Source: Cottoperca gobio (taxonomy: Eukaryota; Chordata; Actinopteri; Perciformes; Bovichtidae). Taken from it: DNA of 64,000 nt. The stretch lies in contig NC_041373.1 of the NCBI RefSeq assembly GCF_900634415.1, positions 14,271,317-14,335,316 of the forward strand, given 5' to 3'. Positions 28,867 to 41,763 of this stretch are shown here, piece by piece. How positions within the stretch are numbered: position 1 is the stretch's first letter; every line of letters starts with the position of its first letter. The position numbers and the translations under genes were made by a program. The notes below the pieces were generated by a model. It did no database searches. It had not been told where the DNA came from and saw only the letters and a program-made list of their open reading frames with translations.

Positions 28867-29100
28867 TTATTTTTATATAATTGACACAAAGTCAAAAATA
28901 AATTCATGAATTAGTAAAACAGGTGGTTTGCCAGATTGATCCCTTTCCCCCTTCACACTGGAAATGAATTGACTGAATGAGTGCAAGTGATTCAACCTTC
29001 ATTCAGCGTCATGGGTTTGTTATGGATTTGGCAAAAAAAAGTGCAAAGGCTCCTCACACTGACGACAATGTCAGGGACGGAGGTGCGAAGACTGGACGAC

Positions 29101-30849
29101 TTAGAATTCAGGCCCGTCCTTCTTCAGCTTGGAGTAGTCCATGTTAACTGAGTAGAGCTGGAAATATACGAACAAATAATCAGTGTGAGGGAGGCGATGT
29201 GGACTTTGAGGCAAGATAACAGAAACTACATGGATTGTGGTTTAAATCTAACCAAGCAGCCATATAAAGAAATGTATACGAGTGACAGTAAGTGATCAGT
29301 GCATCAGAAGCGAAGAAGTTATCAATGCAAAATGTACATAAAGGCTCCTACTTTGTACTGGTGATCGGGCTTTATGCTGTTCCAGGGCTCGGGGTTGTTC
29401 TTGCGATCCCATCTGAGGACAAGAACATATGAAAATCTCTTTAACGTGAGATTATCAGCCTTCTTCTCATAACCAAACACACTGAGATTTAATCAAAGCT
29501 AACTGTGTCTGTAAGTGTTTACTTTGATAGAGACTTACGAGACAGCCGGGTTTTTCAGAGCCAGTCGAGCCAAGTATGTCGCGCTCATGATTGCCCCGCC
29601 ACCGATGAAGACGAAGAGGGGGATGAGCTAGTGGGCAAAGGACAAGAGAGATCATCGCAGTGCAGGTTTCAAACCAATATAACTTCATTTGTGAAACTAA
29701 GACTCTAACCCACAACTAAGAATTAATATTTGTTATTCCAGTTTTTTGGCTTGAGAGCTTTTAAAATAAAGGACTTCTTCTGTTTTATTTGATTAAATAC
29801 CAAAGTAAACATTATCCAGTGTTAAGAGGAAAATAATAATGTATTGTATTATATGTCTATCCTGTTATTCAACTCTTTCCATTCCAGAAGACAAATGTGA
29901 GGTGCTAGTGTGCAGTTTATGAGCTGATATACTGCCGGCCTATATATAGAACAATCATATAGGCTGGTTGTTTGAACAGCATGTGACTAACCACTTACGT
30001 AAGATTTCACTTTTCATATACATCTTAACTCCCCGAATGACAATAATGGACAATTTAAACACATAAATGGAAAGATTACACTTTTTAAAGGACAAACATA
30101 TTTGTAACCAGTAGACTATTAATATGGACTCAGCCGTAAAGCAGACCATGTCACCCCTTGCCCTTGGATGATTCAGACTCTTTACTTGCATTGCTTTGGC
30201 CTGGAGCCAGAGGATCACACTGTAGTGTACGTGCTGCAGCAAACTACACACATGGCTGTGACCATGTGTACTGCGACCTTAAAGGGAAACGAGATGTTTT
30301 ACCTATAGACGAGATTCTGTACTTTAAAAAAGCGTATTAAAACTATGGCTGCTGTATTCATTTAGATTTCAATAAATCCTGTCATGGAGCTCTGAGGGTG
30401 GCAAAACACGAAATGAAAGTAGAAGAACAGGAAAATAGTGATGAGAAAGGAAGATACATATAGATCATAATAAGAATACACATCATAATTGGTAAAAATA
30501 GGGATTATAATGTGGATTTATTAAGTGTTAAATCGCCGTTATCGTCCGTTTCATTCTTAAATCTGAGGCGAGGACACATTCCTGCAGTCAGACATGATAA
30601 ATCTGCCGCATACTGTAAATAACAAATACCGAAAATGTTGCATTAATTTAGGAAAGCTGAATGAATAAATAATTGGAAATCACATATTAGATGAATAAGA
30701 TTCGATTTTTGGAAATGTGCACGTGCATAACCACATCTCGACCTCAACGCCTCATTCAATGTCACCTTGTCGTTCACACATTATAAAGAAAAAGGTTTAG
30801 GACTTACAGCTGGGTGGCTCTTGAGCTGTTTGATGACGGTCCCGATCAT
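29101..30849 (-). CDS. ndufa4-like: NDUFA4-family mitochondrial respiratory subunit
   Basis: Four coding exons: 30808-30849, 29539-29627, 29352-29412, 29101-29157; 249 nt, 82 residues (human NDUFA4 has 81). All junctions are GT-AG and phase-consistent. NDUFA4 was first assigned to complex I and is now regarded as a subunit of cytochrome c oxidase in the inner membrane. The protein begins MIGTVIKQLKSHPALIPLFV, then has one hydrophobic segment (LFVFIGGGAIMSATYLARLAL). The family signature follows, WDRKNNPEPWNSIKPDHQYK, then YSVNMDYSKLKKDGPEF at the C-terminus. It has the -NNPEPWN spacing of NDUFA4L2 but the LIPLFVFIG start of NDUFA4, so I leave its exact paralogue open. Its linkage to nxph3 and spop suggests an ohnologue of NDUFA4 and NDUFA4L2. 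Confidence 0.92.
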
Positions 30850-32100
30850 GTCTGACAATCTGCTGTCACAGTCCGTTAAAGCGAATATGTGCCGGTAGAA
30901 ATGCGCACCGCTCCTCGACTGACAGCCAATCCCACAATGCAACAGCTGTATGATCTGTACCCTTCAGGACTGTACATGTGTGGTACAGCAGGTGCAGGTC
31001 TTAAAGAAAACCCACCGAGTCTTTAACATGCTCACCAGAAACAGAAGGAAATACAACGGAAACTCTCATTTTCTATATTTTTAATATGTAGTATATCTAT
31101 TATATATTTATTTAACCAGGATATGGCCTCATTGAGATTAAAAATCTCTTTTTCAAGAGTGTCCTGGCCAAGATAGGCAGCAGCACAGTTACAGACAAAA
31201 AAAACACAATCACAGCATTAATTAAAACATTTACAGACACAGCGGTCTGCTTCAATGTCTTTAAGAGTTGCTTTAAGTCTGTTCAGAGAGACCAGATCTC
31301 TGAGTTTCAGGCAGTAAGGGTCCATTTAAGTAATTTAACTTCTCAAGAAACAAAAGCATTAACCCACATTGTGCTCATATACTCATATTCAAGGCTACAA
31401 CATAATTTGAGGGAAAAGTCTTACCACTTCTCACCACAAAGCCTATTACATAGCGGTTCTGGAGCTTTCGATCATAGCACATGATCTTCCTCAGCAGGTA
31501 GTTTGCCTTTTTTTTCTGAGCACTTTGAGGATTTCTTCTCCATGTTGGCTAAAAAAAGCTTCTTTCCATGAAAACTGGGTAATTCTATCGGCAGATGAAG
31601 ATCATGTTCTATGATTGAAAGCTTCAGAAGAGCCATCATATGCACCTTGAGTGGACTGAAGTCATGAATGAACTTTGAACCTCACCCAATGATCCTTTAG
31701 ATTTCTGGCAACAACTTTAAAACAAAGTCATCCACAAGGAAACTATTTAAAATGACTAAATTCAATGTGGTCCTTTAGGAAAAGTCACTACTTACAACCA
31801 ATTGTATCTCCATCAGGACAAACCTGATTTATTTGAACTGTTGACTGGCTTGATGGTGTCACCGTTTCCCCAGCTCAAAGTGGGATATTGAAATGGTTTG
31901 TTGGCACATGGAAGTAATCGTTTCTTGAACATCTGGATGACCTAAATGCAATGTTAACGTGGCAGTAAAGGGAATTAATTTAAAATGAAAACTCATGTTA
32001 AACAGTCTCTATGACCCAAATTGGACGAAGTTCCGACTCTGGCGCTACACCTCTCTGCAGACATGGACATTTAGACCAGAGCACTAAGAGTTATGATTTA
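30850..32100. other. Spacer between the ndufa4-like gene and fam117a
   Basis: The first few tens of bases are the 5' end of the ndufa4-like gene. The remainder is an interspersed repeat (31107-31270) and A/T-rich sequence. No supported gene. Confidence 0.5.
31107..31270. repeat. Interspersed repeat fragment (teleost type)
   Basis: The phrases ATTTATTTAACCAGGATAT, CTCATTGAGATTAAAAATCT, CAAGAGTGTCCTGGCCAAGA and AGGCAGCAGCACAGTTACA form a block I recognise as a recurrent teleost interspersed repeat. I cannot assign the family with certainty. Confidence 0.45.
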
Positions 32101-33016
32101 AGACTTGTTTAATAAATCACAAAGACAACAAGTTATCAATCATATATTTATGTGGACAGAACACAGAACCTGAGATAACAGCACATCCCCAGCATCCACA
32201 CCGTTTCATAAAACATTGAAATTGAGGCTTATTTGGAAAAAGACAATGTTTAAATACAACAGTATTTCACGAGGATACTAAAACTATAAGTCAAACAAAC
32301 AGACTAGTTAACTTTCCATCCACGTGCACACACACAAACAAAACTCCGGTCAGGACTAAGGTATGGAAGAAACGTCTCCTCCTCCACATAAAAAACCCTC
32401 TCCTGGAAGTGCATAAAAATCCACCCGATACAGTATATCATGTAACACCTGCCTCCGTTATACCGACAGAACAAAACTAAAAGTAACAGGTTTTTTTTTT
32501 TTTTTAGCTTATGTTGCAGGTAATTGAAAAAAGATGTAGAAAATACACATTACTACTCTTAAAGTACAAAAGTGAATATAAAAATAAGAATTGCGACTCA
32601 AAAGTAGCAGTTCAATTTGTGCAAACATGTCTACCAGAAATAAAACTATTTGAACATCAACTTGTCAGCTTGGCAGAAGAAGAACGTCTTCAGAGAAACA
32701 TTAAAGATGACAAAGCTACACCACTAAAACTGGTTAGGTAGTCAACTAGGCTGCGAAACCTCAGAACTATAAACACACCATCAAGCACACATCTATAACC
32801 TCAAGGAATAACAGGGGGTTTTTATCCATTAACTTGCGCACAAGTTTCTTTTTTTCTTTTTTTGTAAGTAAACAATATGACAACAAAAATAACTTCTGTA
32901 CAACTTTTAAAGCAGGAATGCATGAGCTGAAGCTTTTTAGGTATTGATGCTACCAAAGTCCAACAAATGGAAAATTCCCTTCAGTTTACAATAATCTAAA
33001 TGTGATTTCATTGTTG

Positions 33017-33017
<1 letters not shown>

Positions 33018-33074
<57 letters not shown>
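33018..33074. repeat. (ATT)n microsatellite
   Basis: About 19 ATT units, in the region that is probably the fam117a 3' UTR or just beyond it. Confidence 0.95.
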
Positions 33075-33666
33075 GTAAATAAAAAAGTAACCAACTGATT
33101 TGTCGTGCTTTGTACACCAGCAACAGGTGCAAGGTCAAGTTAGGTAAAAAGAATTGCAGATAAATATCTTTGAATACTTAAAAACAAGCAAACTTATCCA
33201 AGAAGGGTTTTTCTTACTCGACTAAGACTCCTACCATTTTGGACAGAGATGACTCACTGCAGTCGGAGTTTAAAAAAATAATAATATAAGTTTGCGTCAT
33301 GGCTTCTTTGGGGAAAAACGTGAGGGGTTCGGTCATCCAACAAATCACGTTTCAGATAGCGTTAAGAGTAGAATAACACTCGCCCGTCTCTCACACTTGT
33401 GTTTGGCCAAAATATATATCTTTGGATTATGAATGAATGACAGGAATGTGTTAAAATTTAGAAATATCACAATGCCCGGACACCCAAAACAAGAAGAGCA
33501 TAAAGCATATCCATTGTGTGGAGAAAAAGTACGATATTGTATCTTTCTTTCAAATTATTATTTTCCCAACATAAGATTCTTTTAAACCTGTATAGCTATG
33601 GAACGGTCCTTCCCTAAAATGAAGCATTATGCGTCATCGTTTCCACAGAAGAAGATCTGCAGCTGA

Positions 33667-36600
33667 TCAGAAAGCGAGGCCCTCCCCGGAGCTTTCTCCC
33701 AGGACAGCGGTGGTGGTGGTGGTGGTGGGAGGATCCGGAGGAGCAGCCCGGGTGCCGGAGGACGATGCCTGGCAGGAGCTCGTTCCCTGGCTCGAGCAAG
33801 TGCCTGCTGGAGAGACGGCCAGGCTGCGGAACAACAGGTCCATGGAGGGGAGCAGGGGCTTGAGGATGCTAACGGGGCAGAAGGCTGAGCCCCCATGGGG
33901 GGTGAAGTTTACCTTGTTGGGGTCTGGGCACGAGGAGATGAGGGCTGGCTTGTGTTGGCGTAGAGTGCTACAGGATGAGAGGAGAGGGGCTTTAAGAAGA
34001 CAGAACTGAAGAAACACCTCGAAGTGTGAGGTCGGGTTCACTGCAACTGCAGCAGGAAGTATTGCACTCAAATGTCCACTTTAGGATTTCCATTTTCTGC
34101 TACTATTTACTTCTACGCAGACAGTACTTGGTATTATTGGGACAGTAGTTGTTTTTACAATATCAAAAGATTGTTGACCAAGTCTTAAAGGCTTAACCAA
34201 ACTGGTTCTAGATCACCGATTAAATGTCTGGTCACGTCTACATACAGTATAAATCAAGGTCAAATACATTGTCTGAGAACCACCACCAGAGGGCGCCCAC
34301 ACACTGTGAAACACACGAGCTCATCTGCTTCATTCCAAATGTTGTATGTCAATTGAATCCGAGTCAAAGAGCCTTCAGTTAGATATGTATCAGTGTAGAG
34401 GGTGAGAAAACCATCAGAAGAAATAAACTACGCAACTAGTCTCTGAACGGAAACTGTAGTCTGTCAACTTGCATTGTGGGTAATGTAGGCGCCAGGTTTA
34501 GACAAGGAAGAAAAATGTGTGGAAGGCAATGCTAAAGCCGAGGCCTACCCATGATAGCGCCATCAAGTCTGTGGAGATGCAGAACAAACGTACCTGGTTT
34601 CCTCCCAGACTTTGACCTTTTCGCAACCCTCTGGAGGCTCTCTCTGGAAGCAGCAACTTTTGTTGGGACCTGGGGAGCACGACATCAGCAGAGGCAGGGA
34701 GAGGTCACACTCATTCTGGGAGGAGAAGGGAGACAGGAGGCACATCTCTGCACGGTCTATCAAACCTGAAGACAGGAGGAAAATAATAAGTCAACATAGA
34801 CAAAGATTCTGTAAACAAAACAAGATTTGAGGCAAAGTGCGTCTCATATTAAGACAGTTACACGTCATTGTTCTCAATATATGAAATAAATGAGTCATCT
34901 CAACTTATACAATAATAAACGGGAGTTTCTGAGCATTAAATCGTGAATTTTGTCACCAGTCTCAAGGGTTTTACTTTTGTTCAAATAGGACAGGTGACAG
35001 ACGTACGGACAACCCGAAAACATAAATAATAAATAAACTTATGGCTAAGACTTGACACCATCAATTTAGAAGCAAACGGGACAAAATTACAAATGTATTT
35101 AAGTTATTCTAAAACTTTTTACAAATTTAGCAGTGTACTACAGTCAATATTTAAATAGTAAAAGTGTAAAACAATAGTAACGATAAGTATACACATAAAA
35201 AAGGTATTTTCAGATGTTTCCCTTACTAAACCACTAAAGTGTTGGTGACTGCATTCAGTGCATCACGAGATAAAAAGTCAAGTAGTCATCAACATGAACT
35301 ATATTAAATGTGGTTAATGTTTTGCTCCACAATCAAATATTAGAACATAAAAGCATGATTAAATAATTTAGATTTGGCAATTGTGATAAAGGTAAAATGA
35401 AGTGTGCACAGGAAGAGACTTTACTACTCAAGAGCCGATCTGCACGGGGAAAAGGTCGCCTTCCTTTAGCTGATGCCTGTGATTGTGCACGCAGAGAGTT
35501 TCTGATTTTAGGCCATTACTTGAGGGAGGTGTGAGTTTCACAGCAGTTCACTTGCTCTTCTGGTAATTCTCCAATTTATTACTAATCCAACTTATTAAAG
35601 TTACGTACAACAAACTTCCAGGGACATGATTGAAGGCACATGCACTGTAAAAAGGACATTACGACATTTTGAACATGCAACACTTCAGTGAAACATTTAC
35701 ACCCTACTTAAACCACCGTGAACTTTGGAACTAGTGAACTGACACTATACTTAGACGCTAACCTTGGTGCAGATCGAGAGGTGCATCTTCGATGCCGGGT
35801 GGGGCTGAGGAGAGGTTTGTGGGAGAGGAGCTGGGTGAGGAGGAAGAGGAGGAAGAAGATGAGGACAGTGGTGTGGTGGCTGGGTCACTCTGAGATCCAC
35901 TGCTGCAGCTCTGCGGAGGGAACGGAGCCCGGTGACCGTCTGGAACCTCAAGGAGCTGAGAAGACGGGAAATAATGTCAACCGCCATAATATCACATGCG
36001 TCTCTGAAAAATAAATCTCTTTTCTTTACAACACGTGTATGGCTGTGTGTAGGGTAGGTGACCGTTACCCTGTGCTGAGGATGCGGTGGCTGGCAGATAA
36101 ACATGCCTTCCAGCTCCTGGTTGAGACCCTCCACACTGCAGCGCAGTCGAGGGACCAGTGTAGACAGGGGAGCGAGGGGGATGGGAATCGGCTGTGGACA
36201 CAAAAACAAAATTAAAATGGAATTTAGGCTTCATTACTCCTGAGAGGCAAGTACAGATCAAACACCTTGTGCATGTCCGTTTTTCTTGTTTGCATTTATA
36301 GTTAAGCACTTGTGTGAGTGGTGTACAAATAATCATTGTTGAAATTATGAAGCACTCTTATAAAGAAATAGATCTGCAACGATTATTCAACTAATAGATC
36401 AGACAGATATAAATAAATATTATATATAAATATTAATTATTTGACTATTTTCTGACAATTTATCGACCAACCGATTAATCTAGGAAATATTTTGCAGATT
36501 AAAGCAATAATGAAAACTATTGTTAGTCACAGCCCTATGCAGCAAAGCACATTCTTGACGAGTTAAATATTAAAGCCACATGTGCTGAAAGAGACTACTG

Positions 36601-37119
36601 TGTGCACGTCCTTAATAAAAAATCTCATGAACACTTTCAGGTTCAAAATCAGGTTTGCAGTCTCGTTAGTTTGTCACGTCACCACACTTTGGTGTGAAAC
36701 CGCCTCGGCCCAGTGGAGTGTGGTACCAGGCAACAAGACGGTGCAGCTGTGCTGAAAAGCAGAACTACACATTTCGTTCTGGCAAGCAGACGCAACATGA
36801 TGCAGTGGTCTTCCTGTTGCTTCAGTGTTTTATTTAATTCACTTCCTGCAATGAGCTTCACAGTCTAGTTCACATTGAGGAAGGTAACCAGTGATACTCG
36901 TCTGCACTGATGGAGGAATAACGTAAGCAGTGCAGTGTGTTTATGTGTGGTGATGCTGCTAAGGTACCCGAGTAGTTCCTAAGCTACAGCTCCCCTGAGG
37001 ATATCCACGCTGGCGGTCTTTGTCGTGCCCCCCTGAGACTGCAGGTTTGCTGCGCTGCTGCAGCTGTTGTTTTAGTTTAGCGATCTGCAATGAACAGAGG
37101 TTATTGTCAGTCAATCAGC

Positions 37120-37152
<33 letters not shown>

Positions 37153-39215
37153 GTCCTTTAAATTACAAGCGTCACATGCTTTACAACAAGGGTCCCTTCA
37201 AAAGCATGTGGCAATAATCTGATTATGTGGCGGCTCAGATAAAATATATGATGAGGAGTGAAGCTCGAAAAAAGGAAGTTTCTTTGCAGATGAGATCATT
37301 TGGTCTCCTGTTGCTTAACGTTGTCAAAGTAATTGAGTCAGGCCTTTTTCAAGAGCTTGCTCACTTCGACATCCAGTTTAGCAGACCTGGTTGTTTACGA
37401 ACACGCATTGAGCAATACGGGCAGAAATTCACCTCTCGCAGATGCTCAGCACTGCCCCATGATGCAGATCGCTTGTGGCTGCTGCTGCTACCTCTCCTGC
37501 TCTGGGATTTATCAGACCAAGAGTCTGGAGTCTGGAGAGTAAGAAAGCATCCATAAGAACTAATACTCTTCAAACAACAAATCACATGAGTCTAATAAAT
37601 AAGCATATACTAAATTAATGTTTTAGCCTGAAGCGCCCTTGTGATGATATTAAAAAAAAATCAAAAGACTAAAGCATTACGATTAAGTCACACAACATAT
37701 CAGGAGTTCACATCTTTCACCAAAAGTCACACACGTCTCACAGCTTTTCATGCTCAAAAGGCTGATCTGCAGCCACATCACACCATCCACACCCACATGT
37801 TCTCTCTTCACACTTGTCGAAAAGCGAAAGAGCTGGAGAAACTGAAAAACTGAAAAACAAAGAGAGGGGGGAGGATGTGGGCAACCGAAGAGCAGTGGCG
37901 AGTGCTTGCACACAGAGCAGAGAGGTTGGATGCAGCCAAAACGGCCTCGTCAGCCGAGTTCAGGGACTGTTCTCATGGCTGTGGTTCTCACTCTGTAATC
38001 GCTATGCAAGCACCGGACCCTCCTCCCCTCCCTCAGTCACCTAGCAACTTCCTTCTCCTCTAAAACCGCAAACTCATCTTTTAACATGACTCGACTGCCC
38101 CCAAAGTCATTAATGACCTAAAAAACAAAACTCTAAAATGCGGAAACATCTGTGGTTAAGTCATGCATTCCATTCATTTCAGCATATTCTACATCTGGAG
38201 CCGACCTGGGTGGACTTGTCCTTGCGTGACAGGCTGCTCTGGCCCTCTGGTTCTTTGGGCCAGTGTCCCTGCAGGTACGGCCCGATGATGGCATCAAGAG
38301 ACATCGTCCGCCTCATGCCAGAGCTCAGCTGGTGCGGTTTGGGTTTTCCAGCTGTCGGAAGGAGACATTTTTATATTTGACAGCAGCGACAGATTATCGT
38401 GTTGTCAAATTAGCATCAATTTTAATATTTGTTATAGCTTTGTGCTCAAATATCAGGCTTAATAAACCATTATGTTCACCTAAATATTAGAAAGAAATAT
38501 TGTAGAGAACTCCTACATCAAGATATTAAATTAACCCAAATAAGGCATCATGTAGTTACAGTAAGTAAGCTTTAAGCTCCTGTAGGTCATCAATAACATC
38601 TAGAACTGAAATAAAACAACAATTATATGATTCAAAGATTGACAGAATTCACTCGCACCAATTTTTATAACTTAATTTCATTCAGCAAAAAATGTCCAAA
38701 TCATTTAGCCCTTCAAATATTCCTAGTTGATTCGTCTTAATAGATAATAGAAAAGGTTTTATGTCGGCTATAATTATATCAATATGGTATTACTATATAT
38801 ATATAAAATATTGGTATACTCTGTATATGAAATCTGTTTTATTAAATTATTACTCCATTAGTAATAATATAATAATTGAAAGTTATGTTGTTGATAGAGG
38901 TACTGCATTCACTTCCTTGTTGACATTAGTGATTGTTTTAATGACTACAGATGTTTCCCAATCACTGGGGCTCAAGTTTGAAACTAATTAGAATATACAT
39001 TTTGCATTTTCCTTCACATTTAAGCCTAGACACATCCCCCCTAGGGACATAACTATATGATCATACAGTGTGACAGGTGTTGAGCTCATACCTGACTGTC
39101 CATCGCTCCGGGTTGGTCGAGGCTTGCTGGCCAGCTGATAGGGAATAGTAGCCTTTAGAGGCTGTGGACCCAGAGTAGCCCCCCGGATCTGTACCACTCC
39201 ACTTCGGCCAGACAT
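33667..39215 (-). CDS. fam117a: FAM117A (glucocorticoid-induced transcript 1-related family)
   Basis: Eight coding exons: 39092-39215, 38206-38351, 37433-37531, 36968-37084, 36069-36191, 35763-35955, 34594-34765, 33667-33967; 1275 nt, 424 residues. An in-frame TAG lies upstream of the chosen ATG. The molecular role of FAM117A is poorly known, so I assign none. Family blocks in order: GPQPLKATIPYQL; MRRTMSLDAIIGPYLQGHWP; HKRSASWGSAEHLRE followed by a short KLKQQLQQ helix; SVEGLNQELEGMF; a Ser-rich linker including ten consecutive Ser; FQREPPEGCEKVKVWEE; and SCPDPNKVNF then GSAFCPVSILKPLLP. The RRTMS and KRSAS sites look like basophilic-kinase / 14-3-3 sites. The C-terminus is low complexity, with a Pro/Thr tract encoded by ACC repeats at about 33707-33730. 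FAM117A neighbours SPOP and SLC35B1 on human 17q21; SLC35B1 is not seen here. Confidence 0.93.
34283..34298 (+). promoter_or_regulatory. CTCF-type motif in fam117a intron
   Basis: CCACCAGAGGGCGCCC matches the CTCF core (CCASYAGRKGGCRS) at every position I can compare. It lies between the last two fam117a coding exons. Binding is inferred. Confidence 0.45.
36365..36540. repeat. MITE-like repeat with CTGCAACGATTA end
   Basis: CTGCAACGATTATTCAACTA at one end and CTATTGTTAGTCACAGCCCT at the other are imperfect inverted copies. The interior CGACCAACCGATTAATC is typical of the fish TAATCGATTAGT element. It lies in a fam117a intron. Smaller relatives are seen near 25785-25825 and 43316-43360. Confidence 0.5.
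37122..37150. repeat. (CA)n microsatellite
   Basis: A short CA run within the fam117a intron upstream of exon 4. Confidence 0.9.
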
Positions 39216-41740
39216 CTTTCCAGAAACAAGTCTGGGACTACTTAACTCCTAACTACCTGAACACAGCAGTGGGTGTCCTGCCTGGTGGAGATTGGGGGGG
39301 GGGGGGGCGCGCTGGTGGTGGCTGGCTAAGATACCAGCTGCAACCCTTCCTCCACTGGTGATGAAGACTACTAAAAACCGTTACAAAAGTCAGTCTTGAG
39401 TAATATAAATATAATTTCCAAGTAAACACAAGCACCAGTTTCACTTAGCTCGACAGATGAGACGTTACTAACAGCGTGAGATAAAGTCTTCGGCGGTGAT
39501 CATACTTTTTTTTTTTTTTTTTTTTCTGGCTTGTGTGCGAGTTAGCAGACCTAGCAAGCAAAGTTTCTTTGTGAGGATGTTGAGATATTTCACCCCGTTG
39601 TCGAACAAGGAAGCAGCTCCAGTTGAAAAAAGTCACTTTTACGTCAACCTCTACGTCTTCTGAGCAAACCTGGAAGTATATTTCATTATAGTTTTTCGGG
39701 CTGGAGCGTGTTTTTGTGGCCCAGAAAGTTGCGATGTGGCCACAGTAATTTTCCCCCTCCGCGTTCTTGTCTTAACTCCAAACACCTCCACCACCACGCT
39801 GGTGTGGATTTAATTATATGGGGGGCGGGGTGCGGCTCGGGATCTCACTTTTGATTGGTTGATGGAGTCCTGAACTTCAATTCTATTGGACAATTCCCCA
39901 TCAATCCGTCAAACCTCGGACAATATAATTTTCTGTCACCGCCCCCAATTCATATCTCATATTAACTGATCTTTGCCTTTAAATTCGTGTTGAAATACCA
40001 CATTTAAGCTTTTAAAGTCTGTAAATAAACAGTTACAACTATTAATTGTGACAGAAAATACATGGACTACTTTTTAAAACTTCATTCATACAATTTGTAA
40101 GTGTAATTTGATGGTCCGTGTATTTAAAGGGCCATACATACATAGCAGTATGTTTGGAAGTTGTTGTTTTGTGTTAGTGTTTTACGTTTTTAAAAATACA
40201 AATCATGTCTTGACTATTTTCCAATGCATATTTATTTTTAATATAACGGTCCTCAAACTTCATTTGCTTATATATAGTTTAGAAGTACTTACTACTTACT
40301 ATTTCTATTTTATGCATTTACTGAAATGAGTACTACCTTTGGTACTTTAAGTATATTTTGATTGAAATAGTTTTACTTATGTATGGTTTTAAATGTAGGG
40401 CTTTTACTTCTAACAGAGTATTGTACATTGTGGTATTGCTACCTCATAGCAATAATGTGATTTGACAAACATTAATGCAGGGATGATGTTCACTGTGATA
40501 GATTAGGCTACACAACCAAAACAAATTTCAGGAGTATATATAATAATAGATTGTCATTCTGTACGAAATTAATGGAAACCATTGGATACCTACAGTAACA
40601 GAAGCATTTTTAAAACAACGTAGCGTGGTTAGCTGTGGTGTAAAGTATATGTAATCTGTAGTAAATTGGCTATGATATAGGCTACTAAACCACTGATCTG
40701 GTTTCATCATCACCCTTATTCATTAATTTGTAAGCTAATTATTGCATTATATTAACCAGAGGCATATTAAATCACCCTTGCTGGTCATGTGTGCACCATC
40801 TGGTTGAAAGTGGTTTAGGGTGGTGTGTGTGCATTTGTGAGACAGTATGCATTTTTGGAGATAAGTGTCCAGACTTTGTGTAAAAGGGAGTGCCAATGGT
40901 GGGACAAGAGAAGGGGGTAGAGATAACATGTCATGCATTTTTAGGGGCAGATCCTGGACGAGTGCTAAAGCTGCCAATGTCCCCTGACCTAAACCAAACT
41001 GGCCTTAGTGTGCACTAACTTACACAAGACCTCGGCCCACGCTTAGATAACACACTTGTGTCTCTGGCACACCACAATGGGAGTGAATGTGCTTCATCAC
41101 AGAAGGGTGAAGTGCTGAATGTGTCCAGCGGCCTGCTCATCTATCTAGTGCAACTGCACCCAACAAATGATGTCACTTTCACAAAACAGCCAAAGACAAA
41201 GCCAGATAGCTAAACTCAACTTTTCCCCACCCTGCGGCATCCATTCATTTTACAGCTAAGCAGTTAATTGGACAGTATGTCGATCAGGAATGTATCTCCT
41301 ACATAATGCATTTCCAACGTTTACCAAAGACCTTCAGCTGCTGTTTGTTTAGGTCTTTTGTATTTGTCTGTGTTAATGAATGAATGATCCTAACCTATGA
41401 CCTCACATAAGGTATTTCAAACCCATTTGAGGAAAGACGATGTCATGCTTAACAAAGGTGAGCTAAAAGGTGAGACATGAAAACAAAAAGTGACCCCGGA
41501 ACAAGGGGAGAGAGCGTGTGTTGGGATTTTGGCCTACAGTAAATTAAATTGGGTTAGTGTTTTTTTGTTTCTGATCAGGTTAGTAATAAATTGACACAGC
41601 AGTTTCTTGATTAAAGAGAAACTTTCAACCGGCTTTGTATCGTCAAAACGTCATGACAATTCTTCCAATAGCTGTTGTGATCAGACCAACTGACAAAAAA
41701 AACAAACAAATACACATCCGTTGCATACCAGCATTTAATG
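39216..41740. other. Spacer between fam117a promoter and rundc3a 3' end
   Basis: 39216-39900 is the 5' flank of fam117a, with a G-run (39294-39307) and a poly-T run (39506-39525). About 40280-40440 is a diverged copy of the CAGTGGTGG-type repeat. No open frame on either strand resembles a known protein. Confidence 0.55.
40280..40440 (+). repeat. Diverged CAGTGGTGG-type repeat fragment
   Basis: Phrases such as AGAAGTACTTACTACTTACT, TAGGGCTTTTACTTCTAACAG and GTATTGTACATTG resemble the better copies at 58545 and 60352. Confidence 0.45.
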
Positions 41741-41757
41741 TTTCAAAAGAAGGCAGT

Positions 41758-41763
41758 TTTATT
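41758..41763 (-). terminator. Candidate rundc3a polyadenylation signal
   Basis: AATAAA on the minus strand about 1.05 kb after the rundc3a stop. The intervening 41764-42805 has no competing gene and is a plausible 3' UTR. Confidence 0.5.
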
